A stretch of 64,000 bases of DNA from Glandiceps talaboti. Its lineage: Eukaryota; Hemichordata; Enteropneusta; Spengelidae. How positions within the stretch are numbered: position 1 is the first letter of the stretch; each line of letters begins with the position of its first letter. The notes under the pieces were generated by a model. That model was not told the origin of the DNA and did no database searches. It worked only from the letters and a program-made list of their open reading frames with translations. Positions 11,348 to 24,665 of the stretch are shown in pieces. The DNA lies in NCBI RefSeq assembly GCF_964340395.1, contig NC_135567.1, positions 12,374,484 to 12,438,483 on the forward strand. The letters run 5' to 3'. The position numbers and the translations under genes were made by a program.

Positions 11348-11610
11348 GTGAGTTTCTTATTATTCGCAATGTTACAAATGTAATTCCATAAAATGGCAAA
11401 TATAGTGGGTATTGTTTTCTCTATAACTGAATCCTCTCCAAGTTTAACTTTTGCAACAATAAGTGTCACTACATTTATTATATACCCTTTAAAAGATGAC
11501 ACATCTTCATCATAACGATAATTAGTTTAGATTTAAAAATGGAATTGCTAACATGTTTGCTTTCAACAATGTTTACCTTATCTGCCATATTTTATAATCT
11601 TTCATTATAG
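11348..11610 (+). other. Shortened 263-bp intron (after exon 14)
   Basis: Relative to the 268-bp form it lost one A in TTTGCAAACAATAAG, three bases in GATAATAATTAG and one in TTTAATAAATGG. The same three losses plus a shared ATGGCAAATATAG variant recur in the intron at 12718-12980, showing the two are copies of each other. Splice sites are intact. Confidence 0.8.
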
Positions 11611-12030
11611 CTCTAGCAGCCACATCATTAACGGTTGCAAATCCCAGCACCAACTCATTCACACCAAATACTCCTGTGACAATAACATTTGACCTTGTTG
11701 TCACTGAATCCAATGGTCAAGACGGATCATTGACTGGTATCGACCTGTACTTCACCAACAATGCTCAGTATGAAACAGCTGGTGTCGTCAAGTCTGCAGC
11801 ATTTAGGGCTACTCAACCAGCTGCTGGAACCCCTACAGTGTTAAGTGCTAGTTCGGGAACAACTATCAGCACCTCTGAGGCAACGTTAACACCAGATGGT
11901 ACAAACTGTATCCAATATACACACCTTTGTGCTGTCATAATTGTAGCTGCTGATCCTGGAAGTACAACCGATGATGACGATGTATGTGTTGAATTAACAA
12001 CCACAGGAGCTGGACAAGTATCATGCACTG
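11611..12030 (+). CDS. Exon 15, 140-aa repeat
   Basis: T6S and T79S. The leader just upstream carries TAA (TTATAATCT for TTATCATCT), which stops the unspliced ATG frame four codons before the exon. The exon itself is fully open. Confidence 0.75.
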
Positions 12031-12297
12031 GTGAGTTTCTTATTATTCGCAATGTTACAAATGTAATTCCATAACATGGAAAATATAGTGGGTATTGTTT
12101 TCTCTATAACTGAATCCTCTCCAAGCTTAACTTTTGCAAACAATAAGTGTCACTACATTTATTATATACCCTTTAAAAGATGACACATCTTCATTATAAC
12201 GATAACAATTAGTTTAGATTTAAAAATGGAATTGCTAACATGTTTGCTTTCAAAAATATTTACCTAATCTACCATATTTTATCATCTTTCATTATAG

Positions 12298-12717
12298 CTC
12301 TAGCAGCCACAACATTAACGGTTGCAAATCCCAGCACCAACTCATTCACACCAAATACTCCTGTGACAATAACATTTGACCTTGTTGTCACTGAATCCAA
12401 TGGTCAAGACGGATCATTGACTGGTATCGACCTGTACTTCACCAACAATGCTCAGTATGAAACAGCTGGTGTCGTCAAGTCTGCAGCATTTAGGGCTACT
12501 CAACCAGCTGCTGGAACTCCTACAGTGTTAACTGCAAGTTCGGGAACAACTATCAGCACCTCCGAGGCAACGTTAACACCAGATGGTACAAACTGTATCC
12601 AATATACACACCTTTGTGCTGTCATAATTGTAGCTGCTGATCCTGGAAGTACAACCGATGATGACGATGTATGTGTTGAATTAACAACCACAGGAGCTGG
12701 ACAAGTATCATGCACTG
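12298..12717 (+). CDS. Exon 16, 140-aa repeat
   Basis: Reference protein; synonymous ACT at codon 74. Leader KNI/Y. Followed by a 263-bp intron. Confidence 0.77.
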
Positions 12718-12980
12718 GTGAGTTTCTTATTATTCGCAATGTTACAAATGTAATTCCATAACATGGCAAATATAGTGGGTATTGTTTTCTCTATAACTAA
12801 ATCCTCTCCAAGCTTAACTTTTGCAACAATAAGTGTCACTACATTTATTATATACCCTTTAAAAGATGACACATCTTCATCATAACGATAATTAGTTTAG
12901 ATTTAAAAATGGAATTGCTAACATGTTTGCTTTCAAAAATGTTTACCTAATCTACCATATTTTATCATCTTTCATTATAG

Positions 12981-13400
12981 CTCTAGCAGCCACAACATTA
13001 ACGGTTGCAAATCCCAGCACCAACTCATTCACACCAAATACTCCTGTGACAATAACATTTGACCTTGTTGTCACTGAATCCAATGGTCAAGACGGATCAT
13101 TGACTGGTATCGACCTGTACTTCACCAACAATGCTCAGTATGAAACAGCTGGTATCGTCAAGTCTGCAGCATTTAGAGCTACTCAACCAGCTGCTGGAAC
13201 CCCTACGGTGTTAACTGCAAGTTCGGGAACAACTATCAGCACCTCCGAGGCAACGTTAACACCAGATGGTACAAACTGTATCCAATATACACACCTTTGT
13301 GCTGTCATAATTGTAGCTGCTGATCCTGGAAGTACAACCGATGATGACGATGTATGTGTTGAATTAACAACCACAGGAGCTGGACAAGTATCATGCACTG
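12981..13400 (+). CDS. Exon 17, 140-aa repeat
   Basis: V59I. The intron start reads CTTATTACTCGC (ATT to ACT), a variant recurring after units 20, 24, 67, 69, 72, 76, 79, 83 and 84. Confidence 0.77.
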
Positions 13401-13667
13401 GTGAGTTTCTTATTACTCGCAATGTTACAAATGTAATTCCATAACATGGAAAATATAGTGGGTATTGTTTCCTCTATAACTGAATCCTCTCCAAGCTTAA
13501 CTTTTGCAAACAATAAGTGTCACTACATTTATTATATACCCTTTAAAAGATGACACATCTTCATCATAACGATAATAATTAGTTTAGATTTAAAAATGGA
13601 ATTGCTAACATGTTTGCTTTCAACAATGTTTACCTAATCTACCATATTTTATCATCTTTCATTATAG

Positions 13668-14087
13668 CTCTAGCAGCCACAACATTAACGGTTGCAAATC
13701 CCAGCACCAACTCATTCACACCAAATACTCCTGTGACAATAACATTTGACTTTGTTGTCACTGAATCCAATGGTCAAGACGGATCATTGACTGGTATCGA
13801 CCTGTACTTCACCAACAATGCTCAGTATGAAACAGCTGGTATCGTCAAGTCTGCAGCATTTAGAGCTACTCAACCAGCTGCTGGAACCCCTACGGTGTTA
13901 ACTGCAAGTTCGGGAACAACTATCAGCACCTCCGAGGCAACGTTAACACCAGATGGTACAAACTGTATCCAATATACACACCTTTGTGCTGTCATAATTG
14001 TAGCTGCTGATCCTGGAAGTACAACCGATGATGACGATGTATGTGTTGAATTAACAACCACAGGAGCTGGACAAGTATCATGCACTG
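13668..14087 (+). CDS. Exon 18, 140-aa repeat
   Basis: L29F (private) and V59I. Leader NN/Y. Confidence 0.77.
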
Positions 14088-14355
14088 GTGAGTTTCTTAT
14101 TATTCGCAATGTTACAAATGTAATTCCATAACATGGAAAATATAGTGGGTATTGTTTTCTCTATAACTGAATCCTCTTTAAGCTTAACTTTTGCAAACAA
14201 TAAGTGTCACTACATTTATTATGTACACTTGAAAAGATGACACACCTTCATCATAACGATAATAATTAGTTTAGATTTAATAAATGGAATTGCTAACATG
14301 TTTGCTTTCAACAATGTTTACCTAATCTGCCATATTTTATCATCTTTCATTATAG

Positions 14356-14775
14356 CTCTAGCAGCCGCAACATTAACGGTTGCAAATCCCACCACCAACT
14401 CATTCACACCAAATACTCCTGTGACAATAACATTTGACCTTGTTGTCACTGAATCCAATGGTCAAGACGGATCATTGACTGGTATCGACCTGTACTTCAC
14501 CAACAATGCTCAGTATGAAACAGCTGGTGTCGTCAAGTCTGCAGCATTTAGGGCTACTCAACCAGCTGCTGGAACCCCTACAGTGTTAAGTGCAAGTTCG
14601 GGAACAACTATCAGCACCTCCGAGGCAACGTTAACACCAGATGGTACAAACTGTATCCAATATACACACCTTTGTGCTGTCATAATTGTAGCTGCTGATC
14701 CTGGAAGTACAACCGATGATGACGATGTATGTGTTGAATTAACAACCACAGGAGCTGGACAAGTATCATGCACTG
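14356..14775 (+). CDS. Exon 19, 140-aa repeat
   Basis: T5A and S13T (both private) and T79S. Confidence 0.76.
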
Positions 14776-15042
14776 GTGAGTTTCTTATTATTCGCAATGT
14801 TACAAATGTAATTCCATAACATGGAAAATATAGTGGGTATTGTTTTCTCTATAACTGAATCCTCTCCAAGCTTAACTTTTGCAAACAATAAGTGTCACTA
14901 CATTTATTATATACCCTTTAAAAGATGACACATCTTCATCATAACGATAATAATTAGTTTAGATTTAAAAATGGAATTGCTAACATGTTTGCTTTCAAAA
15001 ATGTTTACCTAATCTACCATAATTTATCATCTTTCATTATAG

Positions 15043-15462
15043 CTCTAGCAGCCACAACATTAACGGTTGCAAATCCCAGCACCAACTCATTCACACCAAA
15101 TACTCCTGTGACAATAACATTTGACCTTGTTGTCACTGAATCCAATGGTCAAGACGGATCATTGACTGCTATCGACCTGTACTTCACCAACAATGCTCAA
15201 TATGAAACAGCTGGTATCATCAAGTCTGCAGCATTTAGGGCTACTCAACCAGCTGCTGGAACCCCTACGGTGTTAACTGCAAATTCGGGAACAACTATCA
15301 GTACCTCCGAGGCAACGTTAACACCAGATGGTACAAACTGTATCCAATATACACACCTTTGTGCTGTCATAATTGTAGCTGCTGATCCTGGAAGTACAAC
15401 CGATGATGACGATGTATGTGTTGAATTAACAACCACAGGAGCTGGACAAGTATCATGCACTG
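15043..15462 (+). CDS. Exon 20, 140-aa repeat
   Basis: G43A, V59I, V60I and S81N, plus synonymous AGT at codon 87. The leader has CATAATTTATC. Twin of exon 24, 2749 bp downstream. Confidence 0.77.
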
Positions 15463-15729
15463 GTGAGTTTCTTATTACTCGCAATGTTACAAATGTAATT
15501 CCATAACATGGAAAATATAGTGGGTATTGTTTTCTCTATAACTGAATCCTCTCCAAGCTTAACTTTTGCAAACAATAAGTGTCACTACATTTATTATATA
15601 CCCTTTAAAAGATGACACATCTTCATCATAACGATAATAATTAGTTTAGATTTAAAAATGGAATTGCTAACATGTTTGCTTTCAACAATGTTTACCTAAT
15701 CTACCATATTTTATCATCTTCCATTATAG

Positions 15730-16149
15730 CTTTAGCAGCCACAACATTAACGGTTGCAAATCCCAGCACCAACTCATTCACACCAAATACTCCTGTGACA
15801 ATAACATTTGACCTTGTTGTCACTGAATCCAATGGTCAAGACGGATCATTGACTGGTATCGACCTGTACTTCACCAACAATGCTCAGTATGAAACAGCTG
15901 GTATCGTCAAGTCTGCAGCATTTAGAGCTACTCAACCAGCTGCTGGAACCCCTACGGTGTTAACTGCAAGTTCGGGAACAACTATCAGCACCTCCGAGGC
16001 AACGTTAACACCAGATGGTACAAACTGTATCCAATATACACACCTTTGTGCTGTCATAATTGTAGCTGCTGATCCTGGAAGTACAACCGATGATGACGAT
16101 GTATGTGTTGAATTAACAACCACAGGAGCTGGACAAGTATCATGCACTG
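15730..16149 (+). CDS. Exon 21, 140-aa repeat
   Basis: V59I. The acceptor region is TCTTCCATTATAG followed by CTTTAG, with a more pyrimidine-rich tract and a synonymous Leu TTA at codon 2. Twin of exon 25. Confidence 0.77.
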
Positions 16150-16417
16150 GTGAGTTTCTTATTATTCGCAATGTTACAAATGTAATTCCATAACATGGAA
16201 AATATAGTGGGTATTGTTTTCTCTATAACTGAATCCTCTTTAAGCTTAACTTTTGCAAACAATAAGTGTCACTACATTTATTATGTACACTTGAAAAGAT
16301 GACACATCTTCATCATAACGATAATAATTAGTTTAGATTTAATAAATGGAATTGCTAACATGTTTGCTTTCAACAATGTTTACCTAATCTGCCATATTTT
16401 ATCATCTTTCATTATAG

Positions 16418-16837
16418 CTCTAGCAGCCACAACATTAACGGTTGCAAATCCCAGCACCAACTCATTCACACCAAATACTCCTGTGACAATAACATTTGAC
16501 CTTGTTGTCACTGAATCCAATGGTCAAGACGGATCATTGACTGGTATCGACCTGTACTTCACCAACAATGCTCAGTATGAAACAGCTGGTGTCGTCAAGT
16601 CTGCAGCATTTAGGGCTACTCAACCAGCTGCTGGAACCCCTACAGTGTTAACTGCAAGTTCGGGAACAACTATCAGCACCTCCGAGGCAACGTTAACACC
16701 AGATGGTACAAACTGTATCCAATATACACACCTTTGTGCTGTCATAATTGTAGCTGCTGATCCTGGAAGTACAACCGATGATGACGATGTATGTGTTGAA
16801 TTAACAACCACAGGAGCTGGACAAGTATCATGCACTG
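16418..16837 (+). CDS. Exon 22, 140-aa repeat
   Basis: Reference protein, NN/C leader, preceded by the TATGTACACTTG intron variant. Confidence 0.77.
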
Positions 16838-17104
16838 GTGAGTTTCTTATTATTCGCAATGTTACAAATGTAATTCCATAACATGGAAAATATAGTGGGT
16901 ATTGTTTTCTCTATAACTGAATCCTCTTTAAGCTTAACTTTTGCAAACAATAAGTGTCACTACATTTATTATATACCCTTTAAAAGATGACACATCTTCA
17001 TCATAACGATAATAATTAGTTTAGATTTAAAAATGGAATTGCTAACATGTTTGCTTTCAAAAATGTTTACCTAATCTACCATAATTTATCATCTTTCATT
17101 ATAG

Positions 17105-17524
17105 CTCTAGCAGCCACAACATTAACGGTTGCAAATCCCAGCACCAACTCATTCACACCAAATACTCCTGTGACAATAACATTTGACCTTGTTGTCACTG
17201 AATCCAATGGTCAAGACGGATCATTGACTGGTATCGACCTGTACTTCACCAACAATGCTCAGTATGAAACAGCTGGTGTCGTCAAGTCTGCAGCATTTAG
17301 GGCTACTCAACCAGCTGCTGGAACCCCTACAGTGTTAACTGCAAGTTCGGGAACAACTATCAGCACCTCCGAGGCAACGTTAACACCAGATGGTACAAAC
17401 TGTATCCAATATACACACCTTTGTGCTGTCATAATTGTAGCTGCTGATCCTGGAAGTACAACCGATGATGACGATGTATGTGTTGAATTAACAACCACAG
17501 GAGCTGGACAAGTATCATGCACTG
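17105..17524 (+). CDS. Exon 23, 140-aa repeat
   Basis: Reference protein, but with the CATAATTTATC leader of units 20 and 24. This suggests a recombinant of leader and exon from different sources. Confidence 0.77.
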
Positions 17525-17791
17525 GTGAGTTTCTTATTATTCGCAATGTTACAAATGTAATTCCATAACATGGAAAATATAGTGGGTATTGTTTTCTCTA
17601 TAACTGAATCCTCTCCAAGCTTAACTTTTGCAAACAATAAGTGTCACTACATTTATTATATACCCTTTAAAAGATGACACATCTTCATCATAACGATAAT
17701 AATTAGTTTAGATTTAAAAATGGAATTGCTAACATGTTTGCTTTCAAAAATGTTTACCTAATCTACCATAATTTATCATCTTTCATTATAG

Positions 17792-18211
17792 CTCTAGCAG
17801 CCACAACATTAACGGTTGCAAATCCCAGCACCAACTCATTCACACCAAATACTCCTGTGACAATAACATTTGACCTTGTTGTCACTGAATCCAATGGTCA
17901 AGACGGATCATTGACTGCTATCGACCTGTACTTCACCAACAATGCTCAATATGAAACAGCTGGTATCATCAAGTCTGCAGCATTTAGGGCTACTCAACCA
18001 GCTGCTGGAACCCCTACGGTGTTAACTGCAAATTCGGGAACAACTATCAGTACCTCCGAGGCAACGTTAACACCAGATGGTACAAACTGTATCCAATATA
18101 CACACCTTTGTGCTGTCATAATTGTAGCTGCTGATCCTGGAAGTACAACCGATGATGACGATGTATGTGTTGAATTAACAACCACAGGAGCTGGACAAGT
18201 ATCATGCACTG
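17792..18211 (+). CDS. Exon 24, 140-aa repeat
   Basis: Same protein as exon 20 (G43A, V59I, V60I, S81N). Its intron start also carries the ACT variant. Confidence 0.77.
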
Positions 18212-18478
18212 GTGAGTTTCTTATTACTCGCAATGTTACAAATGTAATTCCATAACATGGAAAATATAGTGGGTATTGTTTTCTCTATAACTGAATCCTC
18301 TCCAAGCTTAACTTTTGCAAACAATAAGTGTCACTACATTTATTATATACCCTTTAAAAGATGACACATCTTCATCATAACGATAATAATTAGTTTAGAT
18401 TTAAAAATGGAATTGCTAACATGTTTGCTTTCAACAATGTTTACCTAATCTACCATATTTTATCATCTTCCATTATAG

Positions 18479-18898
18479 CTTTAGCAGCCACAACATTAAC
18501 GGTTGCAAATCCCAGCACCAACTCATTCACACCAAATACTCCTGTGACAATAACATTTGACCTTGTTGTCACTGAATCCAATGGTCAAGACGGATCATTG
18601 ACTGGTATCGACCTGTACTTCACCAACAATGCTCAGTATGAAACAGCTGGTATCGTCAAGTCTGCAGCATTTAGAGCTACTCAACCAGCTGCTGGAACCC
18701 CTACTGTGTTAACTGCAAGTTCGGGAACAACTATCAGCACCTCCGAGGCAACGTTAACACCAGATGGTACAAACTGTATCCAATATACACACATTTGTGC
18801 TGTCATAATTGTAGCTGCTGATCCTGGAAGTACAACCGATGATGACGATGTATGTGTTGAATTAACAACCACAGGAGCTGGACAAGTATCATGCACTG
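18479..18898 (+). CDS. Exon 25, 140-aa repeat
   Basis: V59I as in exon 21, with later L106I and a private GTG-preceding CTACT at codon 76. Confidence 0.77.
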
Positions 18899-19166
18899 GT
18901 GAGTTTCTTATTATTCGCAATGTTACAAATGTAATTCCATAACATGGAAAATATAGTGGGTATTGTTTTCTCTATAACTGAATCCTCTTTAAGCTTAACT
19001 TTTGCAAACAATAAGTGTCACTACATTTATTATATACACTTGAAAAGATGACACATCTTCATCATAACGATAATAATTAGTTTAGATTTAATAAATGGAA
19101 TTGCTAACATGTTTGCTTTCAACAATGTTTACCTAATCTGCCAAATTTTATCATCTTTCATTATAG

Positions 19167-19586
19167 CTCTAGCAGCCACAACATTAACGGTTGCAAATCC
19201 CAGCACCAACTCATTCACACCAAATACTCCTGTGACAATAACATTTGACCTTGTTGTCACTGAATCCAATGGTCAAGACGGATCATTGACTGCTATCGAC
19301 ATGTACTTCACCAACAATGCTCAATATGAAACAGCTGGTATCATCAAATCTGCAGCATTTAGGGCTACTCAACCAGCTGCTGGAACCCCTACGGTGTTAA
19401 CTGCAAGTTCGGGAACAACTATCAGCACCTCCGAGGCAACGTTAACACCAGATGGTACAAACTGTATCCAATATACACACCTTTGTGCTGTCATAATTGT
19501 AGCTGCTGATCCTGGAAGTACAACCGATGATGACGATGTATGTGTTGAATTAACAACCACAGGAGCTGGACAAGTATCATGCACTG
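19167..19586 (+). CDS. Exon 26, 140-aa repeat
   Basis: G43A, L46M (private), V59I, V60I. Lys61 is AAA rather than AAG, shared with exons 27, 28 and 35. Confidence 0.77.
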
Positions 19587-19853
19587 GTGAGTTTCTTATT
19601 ATTCGCAATGTTACAAATGTAATTCCATAACATGGAAAATATAGTGGGTATTGTTTTCTCTATAACTGAATCCTCTTTAAGCTTAACTTTTGCAAACAAT
19701 AAGTGTCACTACATTTATTATATACACTTGAAAAGATGACACATCTTCATCATAACGATAATAATTAGTTTAGATTTAAAAATGGAATTGCTAACATGTT
19801 TGCTTTCAAAAATGTTTACCTAATCTACCATATTTTATCATCTTTCATTATAG

Positions 19854-20273
19854 CTCTAGCAGCCACAACATTAACGGTTGCAAATCCCAGCACCAACTCA
19901 TTCACACCAAATACTCCTGTGACAATAACATTTGACCTTGTTGTCACTGAATCCAATGGTCAAGACGGATCATTGACTGCTATCGACTTGTACTTCACCA
20001 ACAATGCTCAATATGAAACAGCTGGTATCATCAAATCTGCAGCATTTAGGGCTACTCAACCAGCTGCTGGAACCCCTACGGTGTTAACTGCAAGTTCGGG
20101 AACAACTATCAGCACCTCCGAGGCAACGTTAACACCAGATGGTACAAACTGTATCCAATATACACACCTTTGTGCTGTCATAATTGTAGCTGCTGATCCT
20201 GGAAGTACAACCGATGATGACGATGTATGTGTTGAATTAACAACCACAGGAGCTGGACAAGTATCATGCCCTG
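19854..20273 (+). CDS. Exon 27, 140-aa repeat
   Basis: G43A, V59I, V60I and T140P (private), next to Cys139. The donor-side sequence becomes CCTG|GTGAGT, still a good donor. Confidence 0.76.
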
Positions 20274-20541
20274 GTGAGTTTCTTATTATTCGCAATGTTA
20301 CAAATGTAATTCCATAACATGGAAAATATAGTGGGTATTGTTTTCTCTATAACTGAATCCTCTTTAAGCTTAACTTTTGCAAACAATAAGTGTCACTACA
20401 TTTATTATATACACTTGAAAAGATGACACATCTTCATCATAACGATAATAATTAGTTTAGATTTAATAAATGGAATTGCTAACATGTTTGCTTTCAACAA
20501 TGTTTACCTAATCTGCCATATTTTATCATCTTTCATTATAG

Positions 20542-20961
20542 CTCTAGCAGCCACAACATTAACGGTTGCAAATCCCAGCACCAACTCATTCACACCAAAT
20601 ACTCCTGTGACAATAACATTTGACCTTGTTGTCACTGAATCCAATGGTCAAGACGGATCATTGACTGCTATCGACTTGTACTTCACCAACAATGCTCAAT
20701 ATGAAACAGCTGGTATCATCAAATCTGCAGCATTTAGGGCTACTCAACCAGCTGCTGGAACCCCTACGGTGTTAACTGCAAGTTCGGGAACAACTATCAG
20801 CACCTCCGAGGCAACGTTAACACCAGATGGTACAAACTGTATCCAATATACACACCTTTGTGCTGTCATAATTGTAGCTGCTGATCCTGGAAGTACAACC
20901 GATGATGACGATGTATGTGTTGAATTAACAACCACAGGAGCTGGACAAGTATCATGCACTG
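20542..20961 (+). CDS. Exon 28, 140-aa repeat
   Basis: G43A, V59I, V60I. Leu46 is TTG, shared with exon 27, so the two are recent sisters. Confidence 0.77.
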
Positions 20962-21228
20962 GTGAGTTTCTTATTATTCGCAATGTTACAAATGTAATTC
21001 CATAACATGGAAAATATGGTGGGTATTGTTTTCTCTATAACTGAATCCTCTTTAAGCTTAACTTTTGCAAACAATAAGTGTCACTACATTTATTATATAC
21101 CCTTTAAAAGATGACACATCTTCATCATAACGATAATAATTAGTTTAGATTTAAAAATGGAATTGCTAACATGTTTGCTTTCAAAAATGTTTACCTAATC
21201 TGCCATATTTTATCATCTTTCATTATAG

Positions 21229-21648
21229 CTCTAGCAGCCACAACATTAACGGTTGCAAATCCCAGCACCAACTCATTCACACCAAATACTCCTGTGACAA
21301 TAACATTTGACCTTGTTGTCACTGAATCCAATGGTCAAGACGGATCATTGACTGGTATCGACCTGTACTTCACCAACAATGCTCAGTATGAAACAGCTGG
21401 TATCGTCAAGTCTGCAGCATTTAGAGCTACTCAACCAGCTGCTGGGACCCCTACGGTGTTAACTGCAAGTTTGGGAACAACTATCAGCACCTCCGAGGCA
21501 ACGTTAACACCAGATGGTACAAACTGTATCCAATATACACACCTTTGTGCTGTCATAATTGTAGCTGCTGATCCTGGAAGTACAACCGATGATGACGATG
21601 TATGTGTTGAATTAACAACCACAGGAGCTGGACAAGTATCATGCACTG
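21229..21648 (+). CDS. Exon 29, 140-aa repeat
   Basis: V59I and S82L (private). Confidence 0.77.
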
Positions 21649-21915
21649 GTGAGTTTCTTATTATTCGCAATGTTACAAATGTAATTCCATAACATGGAAA
21701 ATATAGTGGGTATTGTTTTCTCTATAACTGAATCCTCTCCAAGCTTAACTTTTGCAAACAATAAGTATCACTACATTTATTATATACCCTTTAAAAGATG
21801 ACACATCTTCATCATAACGATAATAATTAGTTTAGATTTAAAAATGGAATTGCTAACATGTTTGCTTTCAAAAATGTTTACCTAATCTACCATATTTTAT
21901 CATCTTTCATTATAG

Positions 21916-22335
21916 CTCTAGCAGCCACAACATTAACGGTTGCAAATCCCAGCACCAACTCATTCACACCAAATACTCCTGTGACAATAACATTTGACCT
22001 TGTTGTCACTGAATCCAATGGTCAAGACGGATCATTGACTGGTATCGACCTGTACTTCACCAACAATGCTCAGTATGAAACAGCTGGTATCGTCAAGTCT
22101 GCAGCATTTAGGGCTACTCAACCAGTTGCTGGAACCCCTACGGTGTTAACTGCAAGTTCGGGAACAACTATCGGCACCTCCGAGGCAACGTTAACACCAG
22201 ATGGTACAAACTGTATCCAATATACACACATTTGTGCTGTCATAATTGTAGCTGCTGATCCTGGAAGTACAACCGATGATGACGACGTGTGTGTTGCATT
22301 AACAACCACAGGAGCTGGACAAGTATCATGCACTG
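21916..22335 (+). CDS. Exon 30, 140-aa repeat
   Basis: V59I, A71V, S87G, L106I and E128A; three are private. E128A removes an acid next to Cys126. Among the most changed internal copies, yet open with all Cys kept. Confidence 0.76.
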
Positions 22336-22602
22336 GTGAGTTTCTTATTATTCGCAATGTTACAAATGTAATTCCATAACATGGAAAATATAGTGGGTAT
22401 TGTTTTCTCTATAACTGAATCCTCTCCAAGCTTAACTTTTGCAAACAATAAGTGTCACTACATTTATTATATACCCTTTAAAAGATGACACATCTTCATC
22501 ATAACGATAATAATTAGTTTAGATTTAAAAATGGAATTGCTAACATGTTTGCTTTCAAAAATGTTTACCTAATCTGCCATATTTTATCATCTTTCATTAT
22601 AG

Positions 22603-23022
22603 CTCTAGCAGCCACAACATTAACGGTTGCAAATCCCAGCACCAACTCATTCACACCAAATACTCCTGTGACAATAACATTTGACCTTGTTGTCACTGAA
22701 TCCAATGGTCAAGACGGATCATTGACTGGTATCGACCTGTACTTCACCAACAATGCTCAGTATGAAACAGCTGGTATCGTCAAGTCTGCAGCATTTAGAG
22801 CTACTCAACCAGCTGCTGGAACCCCTACGGTGTTAACTGCTAGTTCGGGAACAACTATCAGCACCTCTGAGGCAACGTTAACACCAGATGGTACAAACTG
22901 TATCCAATATACACACCTTTGTGCTGTCATAATTGTAGCTGCTGATCCTGGAAGTACAACCGATGATGACGATGTATGTGTTGAATTAACAACCACAGGA
23001 GCTGGACAAGTATCATGCACTG
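22603..23022 (+). CDS. Exon 31, 140-aa repeat
   Basis: V59I only. The following intron has ATAACCGAATCC and TTATTTGATACCC, shared with the intron after exon 34. Confidence 0.77.
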
Positions 23023-23289
23023 GTGAGTTTCTTATTATTCGCAATGTTACAAATGTAATTCCATAACATGGAAAATATAGTGGGTATTGTTTTCTCTATA
23101 ACCGAATCCTCTTTAAGCTTAACTTTTGCAAACAATAAGTGTCACTACATTTATTTGATACCCTTTAAAAGATGACACATCTTCATCATAACGATAATAA
23201 TTAGTTTAGATTTAAAAATGGAATTGCTAACATGTTTGCTTTCAAAAATGTTTACCTAATCTACCATATTTTATCATCTTTCATTATAG

Positions 23290-23709
23290 CTCTAGCAGCC
23301 ACAACATTAACGGTTGCAAATCCCAGCACCAACTCATTCACACCAAATACTCCTGTGACAATAACATTTGACCTTGTTGTCACTGAATCCAATGGTCAAG
23401 ACGGATCATTGACTGCTATCGACCTGTACTTCACCAACAATGCTCAATATGAAACAGCTGGTATCATCAAGTCTGCAGCATTTAGGGCTACTCAACCAGC
23501 TGCTGGAACCCCTACGGTGTTAACTGCAAGTTCGGGAACAACTATCAGCACCTCCGAGGCAACGTTAACACCAGATGGTACAAACTGTATCCAATATACA
23601 CACATTTGTGCTGTCATAATTGTAGCTGCTGATCCTGGAAGTACAACCGATGAGGACGATGTATGTGTTGAATTAACAACCACAGGAGCTGGACAAGTAT
23701 CATGCACTG
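23290..23709 (+). CDS. Exon 32, 140-aa repeat
   Basis: G43A, V59I, V60I, L106I and D122E (DEDD for DDDD), the only change in the acidic run. The charge is conserved. Confidence 0.77.
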
Positions 23710-23977
23710 GTGAGTTTCTTATTATTCGCAATGTTACAAATGTAATTCCATAACATGGAAAATATAGTGGTTATTGTTTTCTCTATAACTGAATCTTCTC
23801 CAAGCTTAACTTTTGCAAACAATAAGTGTCACTACATTTATTATATACCCTTTAAAAGATGACACATCTTCATCATAACGATAATAATTAGTTTAGATTT
23901 AATAAATGGAATTGCTAACATGTTTGCTTTCAAAAATGTTTACCTAATCTGCCATATTTTATCATCTTTCATTATAG

Positions 23978-24397
23978 CTCTGGCAGCCACAACATTAACG
24001 GTTGCAAATCCCAGCACCAACTCATTCACACCAAATACACCTGTGACAATAACATTTGACCTTGTTGTCACTGAATCCAATGGTCAAGACGGATCATTGA
24101 CTGGTATCGACCTGTACTTCACCAACAATGCTCAGTATGAAACAGCTGGTGTCGTCAAGTCTGCAGCATTTAGGGCTACTCAACCAGCTGCTGGAACCCC
24201 AACGGTGTTAACTGCAAGTTCGGGAACAACTATCAGCACCTCCGAGGCAACGTTAACACCAGATGGTACAAACTGTATCCAATATACACACCTTTGTGCT
24301 GTCATAATTGTAGCTGCTGATCCTGGAAGTACAACCGATGATGACGATGTATGTGTTGAATTAACAACAACAGGAGCTGGACAAGTATCATGCACTG
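23978..24397 (+). CDS. Exon 33, 140-aa repeat
   Basis: Reference protein with synonymous ACA at codon 21, a marker later seen in units 40, 42, 44, 45 and 47. Confidence 0.77.
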
Positions 24398-24665
24398 GTG
24401 AGTTTCTTATTATTCGCAATGTTACAAATGTAATTCCATAACATGGAAAATATAGTGGGTATTGTTTTCTCTATAACTGAATCCTCTGCAAGCTTAACTT
24501 TTGCAAACAATAAGTGTCACTACATTTATTATGTACACTTGAAAAGATGACACATCTTCATCATAACGATAATAATTAGTTTAGATTTAATAAATGGAAT
24601 TGCTAACATGTTTGCTTTCAACAATGTTTACCTAATCTGCCATATTTTATCATCTTTCATTATAG

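Larger units (their letters stand above)
15043..18898. repeat. Higher-order repeat: units 20-21 copied as 24-25
   Basis: Units 20 and 24 share S81N, the CATAATTTATC leader and the ACT intron variant. Units 21 and 25 share the CTTCCATTATAGCTTTAG acceptor region. Both pairs are 2749 bp apart, which is four units. One block duplication explains them. Confidence 0.8.
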
